A DNA stretch of 30,568 nucleotides from Sperchopsis tessellata (GCA_033557685.1 JAWQRN010000374.1:1-30568); one strand, 5' to 3'; counted from the first letter of the stretch, positions 9,831 to 21,090 are shown. Notes: a model not told the origin generated them from the sequence alone. Numbers and translations are program-made.

Positions 9831-10869
9831 GTAAGCATTGTTACATTTATAGTAGTGATTATTTCGGCCAAAATGGTCCGAAATTGCTTATTCAAAAGTC
9901 CCAAACATCTTGTAGAGTGGGCAACACCTATATTACTCTAATCATATGCTCTTCTATTATTATTGCATATCTTCTTTTTAATATTGTTTTTATGCAACTT
10001 ACTCAATTTTATCTACCAGGTTTTCTTATTGTTCTATTTTCCCAAATTTAGCAGGGCATATTGAACATAACTGTTATACATTCATTTCTATAAGCTGTAA
10101 ATAGAAATATATATATTAAAGACGAGCTAAGAAAGTTTAGATCAGCAAATTTGAAATTTTTGCAAATATGTATATCGATATTTCAGTAAAAATATGAAAT
10201 CTGCATAACTGACCGCTCCGCCATATTCATCCATAATTAGATATTGTGTGACATAAATTACCATACCCACCTAGAGTTTATCCTCAATACACATTTTAAA
10301 TGGAGTATGCATTTATCATGATGTTTCAAGCAAAACCTAATGGAGGTTATTTTAAATCCCATGTAAAATATGGTACCTAAAGGTCTGGTCTACAGCCATT
10401 ACAAGGTCTCTGAAATTTGCACGTAGAGGAAAAATTAATCATTACATAAAAAACGATTCTTACATTTCTATGTCTTAGCTAATAATAATATTTTTGTGTG
10501 AAAAATGCAAATTTAAACAGGAAAATGTCCGCTGGGGAATGGGAAAGATATGATGCTCGTAATACTATAGGCGGTATCATGAAATTTTAGTGGTATTTTT
10601 GTTCATGCAGCACACCTGCAGGAAAATATCACTGGTCGTCGCCGATAGCAATAACTAAACACAAGAAAAGTCATGGCTGTGACGTATGGGCATATGCGTT
10701 GTCGCATCAAACTGATATTTCAATGAAGCGCTGGGAGCAGCTTTGAGTTAGATTGTTAGCTTTTATAATATTTCATTGAACCTTCTTCCTAAAATAGGGA
10801 GTCACACTACTGCTCCGTATGCCAGGCATTCCTTAACAGTATTGATTGCAGTTTAAACTTGTGAAAGAA
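9831..10869. other. Start of intron 3, no feature seen
   Basis: About 1 kb of AT-rich intron. No open frame or repeat I can support. Confidence 0.4.
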
Positions 10870-12240
10870 ATAGTTCATTATTTGGAAGAATTAACACAGA
10901 AGATGATTTTGAAAAATCGAATGATAGTAGTTTAAGAGAATTTACTGAATTAGAGACTTGCATAACTGACGATATAGCTCTCTGGCAGTACTATATGATG
11001 CGATGACTGATTATATACTTGTAAAAAAAACGAAAATTATTGGAAAGATAGAATCTTTAAAATCGTTGCTTAATAGGGATCAAACATATTACAGAGGCCT
11101 GTTATTCAAACAATATTACGATATAAAAATTAATGGAATTACAGAAGGAAGAAACTGGTTTGCTTATTCAGAAAAGGGCAAGTGTGTATATTGGTACTTT
11201 TGGAAAAAAAATTCCACATCGAAATCCAAATTAATTATAGGTTTCCAAAACTGGAAAACTATTATAACAACATTACCTGACTTTCAAAAGAATATATCAT
11301 CTTTGTGTATTTTATATAAAAGATTTTCAACTTCAAACAGAATAGATACTAATTTATAGCAGCAGAGAAAACATGAGGCTTCAAAACTGGTTACAATCAT
11401 ATAAATAGCTCTTACCTGCAATTCAAATTTGGAAAAAATATATCTGTAGTGGAAACGTTATCTTTATTAAAAAAAAATTACCAAATATGAAATGGTTCTA
11501 ATGACAATAATTTGAAACACAATTTCACAAAGAGTCAATGCTACCAACAAACAATTAAGTGTTGACTAATTAAAGGTTCTGATTTGTTAAAATCATTGGA
11601 AAATTTCATTAAACAATTCTGTGATGAATTTTCTAATGTAGAAAATTAAGCAACAGGCATAACATCTTTCCCTTTTGATGAAATACATAGGTCACTGAAA
11701 AATAATACAGAGATGTATTAATTTTTAAATATTTTTATGTTGTTTGTAACAGTTGATCACAGAACTTGCTCGAAAATTTCAACATATTTTTTAATTTAAG
11801 TTTGCCTAATTTAGAAAAATGAACCAAGTGGTAAAATTTTGATGATGAACTGGAATAATTATTCCCCTCTATATGTGAAGATAAAAACAAATAAAATACT
11901 GCTACTAAAATAAAAAAATTATTTAAAAATTTTTGTTGACTATTTCTATTTCAAATCAGGAGAAAGATCATCTCCGCGTTGAAAAGAGTGAAAAACTATC
12001 TTCGAAGTACAATGTCAGAGGAAAGGCTATATAGTATGACGCTTTTGTATATAGAACAATAAGTATTGAGTAACATCGAGCAAATTCATCTATTATTTTG
12101 AAAGTTCAAAATAATAGATGAATTTGCTAGACAAAAATCAAGAAAAAAGTTTATTTTTCTTCACATTAAAATAAAATATACGGTTTTAGTTATAGGTTTA
12201 CAGACTTGAATGTTTTTGTTTCTGTATTTTCAGGAAAATA
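10870..12240 (+). pseudogene. hAT transposase relic of the ZMYM1-like type
   Basis: The + strand gives a fragmented hAT transposase. The N-terminal part has DIALWQYYM, and the open frame 11003-11359 has YYRGLLFKQYYDIKINGITE and NWFAYSEKGKCVYWYFWKKN then GFQNWKTI. This is the order seen in the TTF-type zinc finger of ZMYM1-like proteins, but the cysteines after the first are replaced by aromatic residues. GSDLLKSLENFIKQFCDEF is a mid-protein piece. ALKRVKNYLRSTMSEERLYS, then MTLLYIEQ and IIDEFARQKSRKK, form the C-terminal hAT dimerisation segment. The catalytic middle is mostly missing or unreadable, and stops are frequent, so it is dead. A perfect palindrome sits within the C-terminal part (12079-12128). 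Confidence 0.75.
12079..12128. repeat. Perfect 24-bp palindrome with a 2-bp spacer
   Basis: The arms at 12079-12102 and 12105-12128 are exact reverse complements, separated by AG. The right arm is ancestral hAT coding sequence (FKIIDEFA); the left arm is an inverted copy lying between SNIE and that motif. DNA can extrude it as a hairpin. The lack of any mismatch in an otherwise decayed relic suggests a recent event. Confidence 0.95.
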
Positions 12241-12655
12241 TTTCAGAATATTTTATTTTGATATTTATAGAATAAAGATAAAAATTAATGTAGAACAATA
12301 TTATAAAATATATTTTTACACAGGACCACGGTTCTGCACCGCACAAGGGGCTTAATATTCAACAGAACAATCGAATGTACCATGAACCGTTTTCTTATGC
12401 CATCAGATACATTTTTGGGGCCCTGTACATTTTATCGCCAGGAGCCCAGGAGGAAAAATCATGGGACTGCATGCATCCAAATTTAGTGTGCTACAATCAG
12501 AAATTTAAACTACACCATTAAATAAATTAACACTTCATGAACAAAATCTAAACCTGATCAATAAATAAATAAGATAAACGATAGAAATTCAAAATTAATA
12601 CTAACTAGTAACTAACACCTAAAGCAAAAAGCTTTTCATACTATATATCCTTTAT
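12241..12655. other. Intron 3 segment without recognisable feature
   Basis: AT-rich apart from GGGGCC-containing sequence near 12420. Nothing recognisable. Confidence 0.4.
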
Positions 12656-12657
12656 CA

Positions 12658-12926
12658 TTGTGGGGGGAGCTGCCTCATTAGCGCAGGTACTAAGTACCAG
12701 TCTAGTATGCGCGGGACTTGAGTTTGAGATCCAGAGACGGCCGGCATTTTGTGATTAGGGAATAGTCTTTGTGGTGTTAGTCTTCTGGGAAGGATGTAAA
12801 AGCATCTAATTCCAATGCACTGAATGCAGCAAAAATCTCAGGGTGGTAGCTTAATCCCTGGCATTGGTAATTGGTCATAGCAGTGGAAATAGGCTGACTT
12901 TAAATAAACAATAACAAAAAAAAACA
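12658..12926 (+). mobile_element. tRNA-derived SINE, copy 1
   Basis: This element shares a body with the copy at 26582-26865. The head has tRNA-promoter-like boxes (ATTAGCGCAGGTACTAAG and GACTTGAGTTTGAGATCC). The shared body includes GCCGGC, TTTTGT and ATTAGGGAA. The tail region has TAATCCCTGGC and CATAGCAGTGGAAATAG, followed by an A-rich end (AATAACAAAAAAAAA). A third of the body (about 50 bp) present in the second copy is missing here. It has no coding capacity; mobilisation would need a partner LINE. Confidence 0.7.
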
Positions 12927-13276
12927 GTTATGGCAAGGTTACTTTGACTGAGTTAATAGTATATCATTATACTCAAAGAACTTGATGATTCCTACATTAA
13001 GAACCATCTTAAAAATTACATGAAATATCTCTAGAGGTTCTTGTTATTGTTTATTGAAATGACTTCATTTTAAGAATATCAGCATAATAAACTTATACTA
13101 CAAAAGTAATAACATCATCACCTACTGCATATATTTTATTTACGCCAGAAATTATTAAAAAAATTGCACGTGTATTGAAATGTAAGTGAAACCAAATTGA
13201 AGAGTGCTAGCAACAAAATATATTTATTAAAAATATCTTCCCAATGCATGTTGTTCCATGTGATTCCATGAGTATA
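12927..13276. other. Intron 3 segment without recognisable feature
   Basis: AT-rich, nothing recognisable. Confidence 0.4.
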
Positions 13277-13314
13277 AACAATTCTGCAGAAAATCTTCCT
13301 TCTGCAGAATTGTT
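13277..13314. repeat. Perfect 15-bp inverted repeat with an 8-bp loop
   Basis: Arms AACAATTCTGCAGAA (13277-13291) and its exact complement (13300-13314) around AATCTTCC. It could form a stable hairpin. No terminator role applies in this context. Confidence 0.9.
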
Positions 13315-13735
13315 AGCTGTACTTTAGAGTAAAATATAAACTTTGATTATTCTGTTTTCTTTAAACGAGTCAAACCACACTAAAGAAATGTGTTGGCAAA
13401 TTAACACAAGGTACACACAAGGTACCCTGACAAGATTCAAAGAATTCTGATCGTGCAAGCGATAAAGCCGAGTCTCCTGCATCGACTCTTGAGGCATTCC
13501 CAACACCACCGCTGCTGGATCAGAAAAGTAGGGCCCCAGCACCAAGCCTCATTACCAAAACTATAAAAACATACCTGCTGATAACGACCTGATAGATAAT
13601 CGCACAATAGTTTAAGGAGTAACCCTTTATTCGTAGCAGAATTAATTTTTTAATATTATCAACCTTGAATTGATGTTGAGTATTCTGCACTACTTTGGAT
13701 TGTCTCCTTTTTTCACAATTATCTGAGTGGTAGGA
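13315..13735. other. Intron 3 segment without recognisable feature
   Basis: Less AT-rich than its surroundings between about 13440 and 13550, where a 73-codon - strand frame lies; I recognise no family in it. It may be part of an unknown repeat. Confidence 0.3.
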
Positions 13736-13739
13736 CTTA

Positions 13740-14760
13740 GAGGGTTAAATGAAACGTTTCGGAGGGCTTGTTGTTGATATGTGACGTATCACAAGGTTCT
13801 GTGTTGTACACCACTAGTTATATACACTATTCTTTGAGGTTTTGTTCCTATCATCTATACGCACTTAACTCTCAGTTATATTTTGTAATTTAATCATATA
13901 TTAATTCTGATTTGAAAAGATTGTTTGTGCCATATACTAAAAATTGTTTGAGGATTATCCAGTAAAAGTTATCTGTTATGTTGTTCTGTAGTGCAGATTG
14001 ATATTGGTCTGAGGTATAGATTTCATGTATCTGATTTTATCAGAGAGGCATATATTTTGTTAAAAATATGTATCTTTCAGGTATTCCTTTACAACTACTG
14101 TATGTAAACTTATTTGTGATGCTCTTGCCCTTAGCTATTTCTCCTCTTGTAATACTGTTTATGGATCTTCAATGGATTCTTCCGACTTTTCTAGAAGGCA
14201 GAAGGATCAAAACTCATGTCTTCATTTATTTTTTACTAAATCACAATTGTCCATACATTTAGATTGTGTAGATGGTTACTTATGAAGATTCGAAGATATT
14301 TTAATTTATTCTGTTTTATTTCATAAGGTCATTATGCATGGGATATCTCCATACTTGTATAATCGAATAACATTTAAAACTGACATCCACAATTTGATGT
14401 ATAGATTTAGAAAGACCATATTGCAGTACTGTTTTTATCAGATAAGTTCGATTTACAATGGTATTCCAGAGAATCTCATTGTTGCCGTTATCTGCAATCA
14501 AGCGTCGACTAAATAGCAAATTCTTCTCATTATGTAATTTTGATCTCTATGTTTATAGGTATGTTGTGCTGATACATTTTTATTGCTGTTGCTGATTGTT
14601 TCATGTATTTTCAACTGTCCCTGTTTGTATGGTGATGGTAGTGTTTGTTAATCCTTTTAGCTGGTGGCAGTGGTAGAACGGAGCACTTGTACATTGTATG
14701 GTTGATCAGTAAATTATATATTATTATTTATAATTAAAATACTGTGTCCTATCAGGTCAA
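13740..14760 (+). mobile_element. LINE 3' part: RT remnant and C-terminal region
   Basis: Joined + frames give DVSQGSVLYTT (RT motif VPQGSVLGP). CDALALSYFSSCNTVYG and SRRQKDQNSCLHLFF follow, matching the common LINE segment LSHLNYCNTVYG..KVQNSCVRF. ISPYLYNRITFKTDIHNLMY and IYNGIPENL complete the C-terminal segment (usual form LWNSLPEN). AT-rich untranslated sequence follows. Frames shift often and no intact RT catalytic box is visible. It is a truncated, inactive copy of a CR1/Jockey-superfamily LINE, and not the same family as the LINE at 15562-17400. Confidence 0.7.
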
Positions 14761-14886
14761 ATGCTCTTGAGAAGTCTAAATACATGCCAACTCATCCATA
14801 AAATGTCAAAATTTATATTGAATTCAATGTTATATTTTGGAGAAAATTGGAAATGTAATGAAACCAAATTGTATTGGAATGACCTA

Positions 14887-15561
14887 CAGGGACTCCTCAC
14901 TTAACGACTGAGTTTCGTTCCTACGACTAGGTCGTTAAGCAAATTGGTCGATAAGCGAGGAGCTTTATCGTTTTTGTTTATTCTGAATAGCATCAAAAAT
15001 TATAAAAATGATGTACCAAAAAAATTTAAGTTTATTCATAAAAAAAGACATGCATATTAACATTTTAGTTATCGAATCCTTTAAAGTCACCAGTGTCATC
15101 ATCAGAGTTATATAAGCAGGGTAATCGAATCTTTTAGTCATCAGTGTCATCATCGGAGTTAACAGCAGGGTTGTCAGAATCTGTAGAGGACCCGGGTAAG
15201 AGAGATGACGATGGTGTGGAAATGGAAGTACTTTTAGGTGTAGGGGTCCTGGGTGTCGCATTTGAGGAGAATCTCGTTATTGTGTTCTGTTTTGTAAGTT
15301 TCTTTTTTGCTTGATAAATTTCACGATAGCATCGTAAAAGTTCATTCATTTGCCGTTCCTGAACCATTCAACATTTGGATCCATAGCCTCTAGTTCTAAT
15401 ATAGCCGCATTCACTTTGTAGAACACGCCAGCTAACCCCTTTTCTGTGAACTTCTTTTGTACTTCTTCGGATTCCAATGCAATGGCAATCCATGCCTTCT
15501 TATTTGCACAAAAGTAAACAGGCAGCGTGTGCTTACTAACCTGCTTCAATGCATTTGGCAC
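14887..15561 (-). mobile_element. pogo/Tigger-like DNA transposon end with transposase tail
   Basis: A TA precedes CAGGGACTCCTCACTTAACG at 14887, a transposon-end-like start that can fold back with GTCGATAAGCGAGGAG (to 14962). On the - strand, two joined open frames (15134-15561) read HTLPVYFCANKKAWIAIALE, MNELLRCYREIYQAKKK and a Ser/Thr/Pro-rich tail ending NSDDDTDD. This resembles the C-terminal part of pogo/Tigger-type (CENP-B-like) transposases, with an internal deletion. The catalytic core is absent, and the left part appears cut by the LINE starting at 15562. The family assignment is moderate; another Tc1/mariner-superfamily group is possible. Confidence 0.5.
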
Positions 15562-17400
15562 AAAGACTTTAACTTGAACTCATTGACATTTTCTTCTTCC
15601 CACCCTTCTAACTATGACGTTGTATTCAAGGACATGTCTGGTCAAACTGTCATGAGACCTTACCACTTTCACCGTCTCACTGACACCTTAATGCGTTCTT
15701 GCTCCATTAATCTCCATAGTTCGTCAATTCAACAATTATGCTGAAAGTTCTGAAGCTTTTATTAGAACCTACCCAAAAAATTTCTGGCGATATGTAAACT
15801 CTTGTATGGGCGGAAGTTCCCTGCCCTCATCCTTTTTTAATGATGATGATCAATTTGAAAATCCAAATGAAATTGTAAACGCCTTTGCAGATTTTTTCGC
15901 TAGTATTTTTTTTTCCATCTTCGGTGGATGATCCTCTTACTGATCTGAATTAAGCCCAAGTTTTCTTCAGGACTCGACCTGATCCCTGGGTTTTCTATTT
16001 AGAGATTGTCACTCAGTACTTTCGTATCCCCTCTCTATCATTTTCAACCTGTGTTTGAGAAATAATTCCTTTCCGGAAGTATGGAAACAGTCTAGGATTA
16101 TATATATACATAAGACAGGTGACGTTCATTGTGTCAAGAACTATAGACCATACTTTCTAACTTCGCTAAGGTCTTTGAATCAGTCATCTATTCCTTAATT
16201 TATCCTCAGGTTCAAGGTCGTATATTTGCCTACCAGCATGGTTTCATGCGAAATAGATCAACTTTAACTAACTTATGTTCCTATACCCAATTTATCTCTT
16301 CGGTTATTGATGGTGGAGGTCAGGTGGATGCCATTTATACCGCCTTTGCAAAGGCTTTTGACCGTATTGATCATTGTATTCTTCTCGCCAAACTTAATTC
16401 AATGGGATTTTCAACGGCGTTGGTTAATCTCTCCAGATCATACTTATCGAATCGTCAATTGTCTGTCAGCCATCAAGGTTTTAGTTCGCTAACTTTTACA
16501 GCCACATCTGGTCCCCCCCAGGGTTCTATCCTAGGCCCATTGTTGTTTATTATCTTCATAAATTGTATAACGGATTTTATTCGCAACAGGTGTGTTCTAT
16601 TTACTGATGACCTTAAGCTGTTTGCTTCCATAGATACTGCTATGGACTGTCTCAATATGCAGAGCGATCTTGATATTCTTGTTTGCAGCTTAATATCGGG
16701 AAATGTAAAATTATGTGCTTCGTAGACATTCTCCCATCATGTTCTATTGCAAGATCAGTGGTGCTGTTTTGGCGTTAGTCAGTACCATTAGAGTTCTTGG
16801 TGGGGTTTTTGACTCAAGATTAACATTCTGCCCCCTCATACTTGAGTTATCTTCAACTGCTACTCATATGCTTGGCTTCATAATAAGAACGGCTTGAGAA
16901 TTTGTTGACTTGCTCTCCCTGATCAGTATTTTCTATGCTTTCGTCTGTTCCAAATTACCATCTTTTGGAGCCCTTCTCTATGTTGTCACTTTCTGCACGT
17001 CGAAATATCACATTGATGACCCTACCTTCCTGTCTATATGTTTTCAGATACCTAACTTGGCAACAAGAGGGTACAGAACCTTCTTCCTTAATCAGGCAAG
17101 ATCTAATCTCCTAATGGGACCTCCTTTGCATCGTATGTGCAACACATTCCACAGGGTGCAGGATTGGGTTGATATTTTTTCAGCCAGTGTCTCACAATTG
17201 ACCAAGATTCTGCCACGGCTCTTGTCATGATTTATGTTGTTTTCATGCATGTGCATTCTAATATATGCTTACATTAGGACAATATTCCTTTATATTGTGT
17301 TTCCTTTTTTATATATGAGCTGTTGTTTTAGCTATAATGTTACTTTGTACCTACTCTGTAATTGTCTAATGTTGGGTAGTGTAATTAAATAAATAAATTT
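15562..17400 (+). mobile_element. Jockey-like LINE, 5'-truncated and mutated
   Basis: The + strand reads the RT order of Jockey-clade elements. EAFIRTYPKNFWRYVNS comes first, then SIIFNLCLRNNSFPEVWKQS and HGFMRNRSTLTNL. FAKAFDRIDHCILLAKL contains the first catalytic Asp, GPPQGSILGPLLFIIFINCI is the fingers-palm motif, and VLFTDDLKLF is the catalytic box. The box has FTDD in place of F/YADD, but both Asp remain. LNIGKCKIMCFRRHS, with frame changes, and a C-terminal region to 17230 follow. A 3' untranslated tail ends TTAAATAAATAAATTTG (17384-17400), typical of LINE ends with a short tandem tail. Stops at 15.95 and 16.7 kb and frameshifts make it inactive. The longest intact piece is 16246-16725. 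Confidence 0.85.
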
Positions 17401-17437
17401 GTTATTCAATTTGGCCGAAAGATATTACATATTCTCC

Positions 17438-18545
17438 TTAAACGTTTATTCCCTGTACTCTACCAATGCATTCCCTATTTTCTGCCCAAGACTTGGTTCC
17501 ATCCAACAAGACACTTTTCACATTTGAGTTAAACAGCCTATTCGTTTCTCTAGTAAGCTGTCGTGATGACCATATGTTCCAAAACATGTTAAAGGAACTC
17601 TGTGCAACACTAATTCTCCTTTTTACATCCCTACATCCACCTTTCCTATCCAGCACACTACGCAGGTAGCAGAACCTATCCACCTCTTCAACTTCTTCAT
17701 CTTTTACATACGTCATCTGCAAACTCCAAATCCTCCAATCGGTGGAATGGATCCCAAACTATTCCAGTAAGATTGTCATTAGTATTCCTCATAACCCAAT
17801 CCACTACCACTAGGAAAAGCATTGGTGATAGTATACAACCCTGTCTTACACCACTATCTATACTTATGTTTCCCAGCACTTTTCCTCCATGTTCAAATTT
17901 CCTCCTTTAACTCTTGTTTCTTGATATTTGTTGGACCGTACATATTTACAAGAACTAAATTGTGAAATCTTGCTCTCAATCTTGCCCACACTATCCTCCC
18001 TCACACTCAGTCAGTGCCCGTCTCGCCTCCAGACTCAACATTAAAGCCACTCCTCTTTCTTTCCTTGCATTTGCCTCCATACTTCCAGAATACAATATAG
18101 TTTCTCCGTCCAACTTAACACTGCCACCGCCGTACCACTTGTTTTCGCTTAATCCAAGAATGACCACTCTATTTCTATTCATCTCCTCAGCAATTTGTAT
18201 CGGTTTACCAGACTTGTTCATAGTTCTCACATTTCAGCATCCCAGATATGTATCATGCCTTATATCCATCTTGTCTTCCCTAGTCCTCTCATCTCTCACC
18301 AAATTCGGTCCCTTGCACTCATTGTCCGTATTCGTTTCCTGTCGTCTTCTTTTTCCTCACAACAAATATCATCTATTGCATTCTTGGAGTGTAGTTTTTA
18401 GTTTGGTAGAAGTGTCCCATGGATGTTATCAACCTCTTTTCTGCCTACACCATTTATATTCTTCACCATTGATTACAATTCTCTTGTATCCCATTCTTAG
18501 TGTATTTCCCCTCTGTCTCTACTTTCCAGTGATTTCCACCTAAAT
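17438..18545 (-). mobile_element. RTE-like LINE with internal deletion
   Basis: The - strand begins with an AP-endonuclease domain: NVRTMNKSGKPIQIAEEM, then VVILGLSENKW with the catalytic Glu, GVALMLSLEARRAL, and FHNLVLVNMYGPT after a frameshift. Only about 110 bp later comes RT sequence: DSGVRQGCILSPMLFLVVVD and LEDLEFADDV (FADD box with both Asp), followed by EEVEEVDRFCYLRSVLDRKG and RRISVAQSSFNMFW. In an intact element about 1 kb or more of RT separates these parts, so that part was lost. The long + strand frame over 17962-18543 is antisense by-product. It lies tail-to-tail with the Jockey-like LINE. Confidence 0.8.
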
Positions 18546-19207
18546 ATTCCTCTCTTTCAGTGTAAAGTCATGATCAATGTAAAGTTACTCAAAAAGTTAA
18601 AAAAATTTAACAAATTTGCAACAACATATGGATTATTAATAATGAAATTTTATCTGTAATTTTAGTAACCTGATTAATTTCTAACTTTAGAGACCTCGCA
18701 TAAAATGTTATGTTCAATTAAATTAATTTAGCATAACATAAAATGTAAAAGGTACTTGTAGTCTTTGCTACATTATGTGATTTTGATATGCTCTTTGACA
18801 CATTTAATTTCTTAATCTCTCTTACAACTCTCTCAGTATAGAAGAGTAACATTTTTAGTAAACAAACAAAACTGCATTTCCATCAAAATTACTAGTGAGT
18901 TTAAACAGATATCGCTTGTTCAGTGCAGAGGATATAAACCCTTCGTTTTTCAACCACTGTTTTTGTAAGAAAATTGAAATATTATTAAACTGGTTTCTGC
19001 GAACCTGGCTGTAAAATGAAATAATTGGGTAGCAAAGGATAAAATTATGGGAAATTTCTCATTAAACTGAAACTAGCGAACAATTTTTTACCCCGCAAAT
19101 TTATTCACAACCTTATAGATACACATATACTTGGTCTACCACTGCTCATGCATTAAAAAGAAAACATTAGAAACTATAAAACTTAAAAACTTTTCATCTG
19201 TTTTTAG
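18546..19207. other. End of intron 3, no feature seen
   Basis: AT-rich, up to the exon 4 acceptor. Nothing recognisable. Confidence 0.4.
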
Positions 19208-19344
19208 CAACTCTAAAAAATCAGTCAAAGAAGCCGTCAATAATGAAAAATCTAAAGTTCAGAAACAAAATAAAGATAACAAAGATTTGAGATTGGTTAT
19301 TACTGACGTAATGAAAAAAGATATTTTGTCCGAGAGAATTTCTG
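19208..19344 (+). CDS. Exon 4: Lys/Asn-rich linker and amphipathic segment
   Basis: The acceptor is a T run ending TTTTTAG at 19207 and the donor is GTAAGT at 19345. It codes residues 160-205 plus the first base of codon 206. It starts NSKKSVKEAVNNEKSKVQ, continues through charged residues, and ends with DLRLVITDVMKKDILSERIS. The first half is Lys/Asn-rich and probably coiled or disordered. The second half alternates hydrophobic and charged residues like a helix. LVITD faintly resembles a SUMO-interaction core but lacks the usual fourth hydrophobic residue, so I do not count it. An open frame also runs upstream of the acceptor to 19131, but the pyrimidine tract and the phase match favour splicing here. 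Confidence 0.82.
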
Positions 19345-20329
19345 GTAAGTCTAATTTTATGATAGTCATCATGACCATTATTTATTTGTATTAAATTTAC
19401 CTTTGAGATCCCATTTTTTAAATTTTTATTTCACATATAATCTGCTATTTCATCTTTGAGGACCCCTCAAAATCTAATAAATGATTTTTTTGCATGTATA
19501 GTTTTAAATCAAATAATTTATTGTACAGTGATTCTAATTTCTCTTGTATTACGATCTGTAATAGGGAAATAATTTGTCAAAATAGTTAAATTTCCACTTT
19601 TCAGTTAAATCATGGTTCAGATATGGTACAACTTGTGCAAACAGACACAATGGTCAACAACTAAAAATTAACAATAATCATTTGTGGTTAAAAAAAATAA
19701 GGAGCAATGATGAATTTTGAGCAACATTTTGTACAACCTTATAAAAATAATACTCCTGTAACACCTTACGAATTATTTATTTTCATCTCATGAACCAACG
19801 ATTGAAAACATTGGTATATAACTGTAAACATTGAAGGAGAGGTAACATCGACAGTTTGCTATTATTGTGAGGACCATTTTAATGTAGCATTCACTTCACA
19901 GTTTGGGTAACAAAATTAAGCAATTATTAGCACTATTGATTGGGGTTTAATTTGATTAAAAGAATCGTTATGGTCGGACGAGGTTTACAATGATAAAATT
20001 ACTTTTATGGTAATATTTACACATAACATAACAGTAAATGGTAAACAGGCCAACGAACCTCCTTTACTTTTCCGTAGATGGTAAAATATATAATGAGACT
20101 GAGAGCTTTGAGTTTTTGTGGTATATTTAAAAACATAAATTTCTGTTGCCAATTTTTACCTCTAGGTACTGGCATAGGAGAAATTCCCTTCTCCTGGCAG
20201 ATGCATTTACTTCGACCTCATTCTATGAGCCGGTTCTATATAGGGTGACATCATAAATTGACTACTTTTCCTCAGTTAAGTCATTGAGAATTTACTATCC
20301 ACCATACAATGGTATGACAAAAGGTTATT
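19345..20329. other. Start of intron 4, no feature seen
   Basis: About 1 kb of AT-rich intron. The last 200 bp may be decayed upstream sequence of the LINE RNase H relic, but no motif is readable. Confidence 0.35.
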
Positions 20330-21090
20330 TCTTTCTACTCAGGACAGGCTTCGTGATTCTGATATTATACACACGGATGGCTCAAAGTTTGCTATGGCTG
20401 TGCTTTCTTTTATGCTAAAACAATGTAGGCCAATTGTTTAAATTGAATAAATTTGCATTAATATTCACAGCAGAGGTAGTGGAAGCTAATGTTTGGTTCT
20501 CGTGTAGATTCTAAAAGAATAGCAATAATGATGGACTCTAAGAGTGTGCTCCAAGCTCTGCATGGTGGTGTACATTTCAAAACATGAATACAATTGACAT
20601 AGAGATACTTATTCTAATTGTTAAATTTGTTTCGTTCCATATTGTTCTTGAATTGTTTCGGTTGAAGAACCACAGCCGCATTATGGCTAATGACAAAGCT
20701 GATAGCCTAGCGAAGCTTAGTTAATATAGTTAATATAAGGCTTAAATCACCAAAAACTTGCTTATATTAAAAGGGAAGTCCATGCTATATGGGAAAACTA
20801 TTGGGTGGCATCATATAATGATAAAATTACACAGTATGCAGCTAACCATCCTACCATTCGTAAGATACCATGGTATGAAGGAATTCCTTTACCACGGGCT
20901 TACTATACAGCCATCGCCTGACTAACATTTGGCCATGGATAATTCCCGTTGCATTTGTTTAGAATAAAACTGATCGCCTCGCCTTACTGATCATACGGAT
21001 ATTAATTTAAATTTAAATAATTTAGTTTTTGCTTGCTTGTGGAAATCATACGGTAGAAACAAGTGAATTTATAGGGTGACATGCGACGGA
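20330..21090 (+). mobile_element. LINE RNase H domain and C-terminal tail, degenerate
   Basis: Joined + frames show the RNase H order of a LINE. HTDGSKFAMA holds the first Asp, AEVVEAN the Glu, and RIAIMMDSKSVLQALHG the second Asp. LKNHSRIMANDKADSLAKLS replaces the usual PSHCGI.GNEKADSLAK. IKREVHAIWENYW then IRKIPW and a decayed LTFGHG..PLHLFRIKL resemble the C-terminal region after RNase H. Stops and frameshifts are common. No RT domain precedes it, so it is a 5'-truncated copy. It could belong to any RNase H-bearing clade (I, R1, Loa, Jockey). Confidence 0.7.

Noticed and set aside
12670..12745. Possible tRNA gene
   Set aside because: Box-like motifs are present, but no complete cloverleaf or anticodon arm is seen; the same sequence recurs in the SINE at 26582-26865.
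17962..18543. 193-codon + strand open frame
   Set aside because: It is the longest open frame in the window but is antisense to the RTE-like LINE endonuclease region, and its Ser/Leu/Pro-rich product fits complementary coding rather than a protein.
19131..19207. Upstream extension of exon 4
   Set aside because: The frame is open, but the T-rich acceptor at 19207 gives the required phase with exon 3, and the added residues show no continuity.
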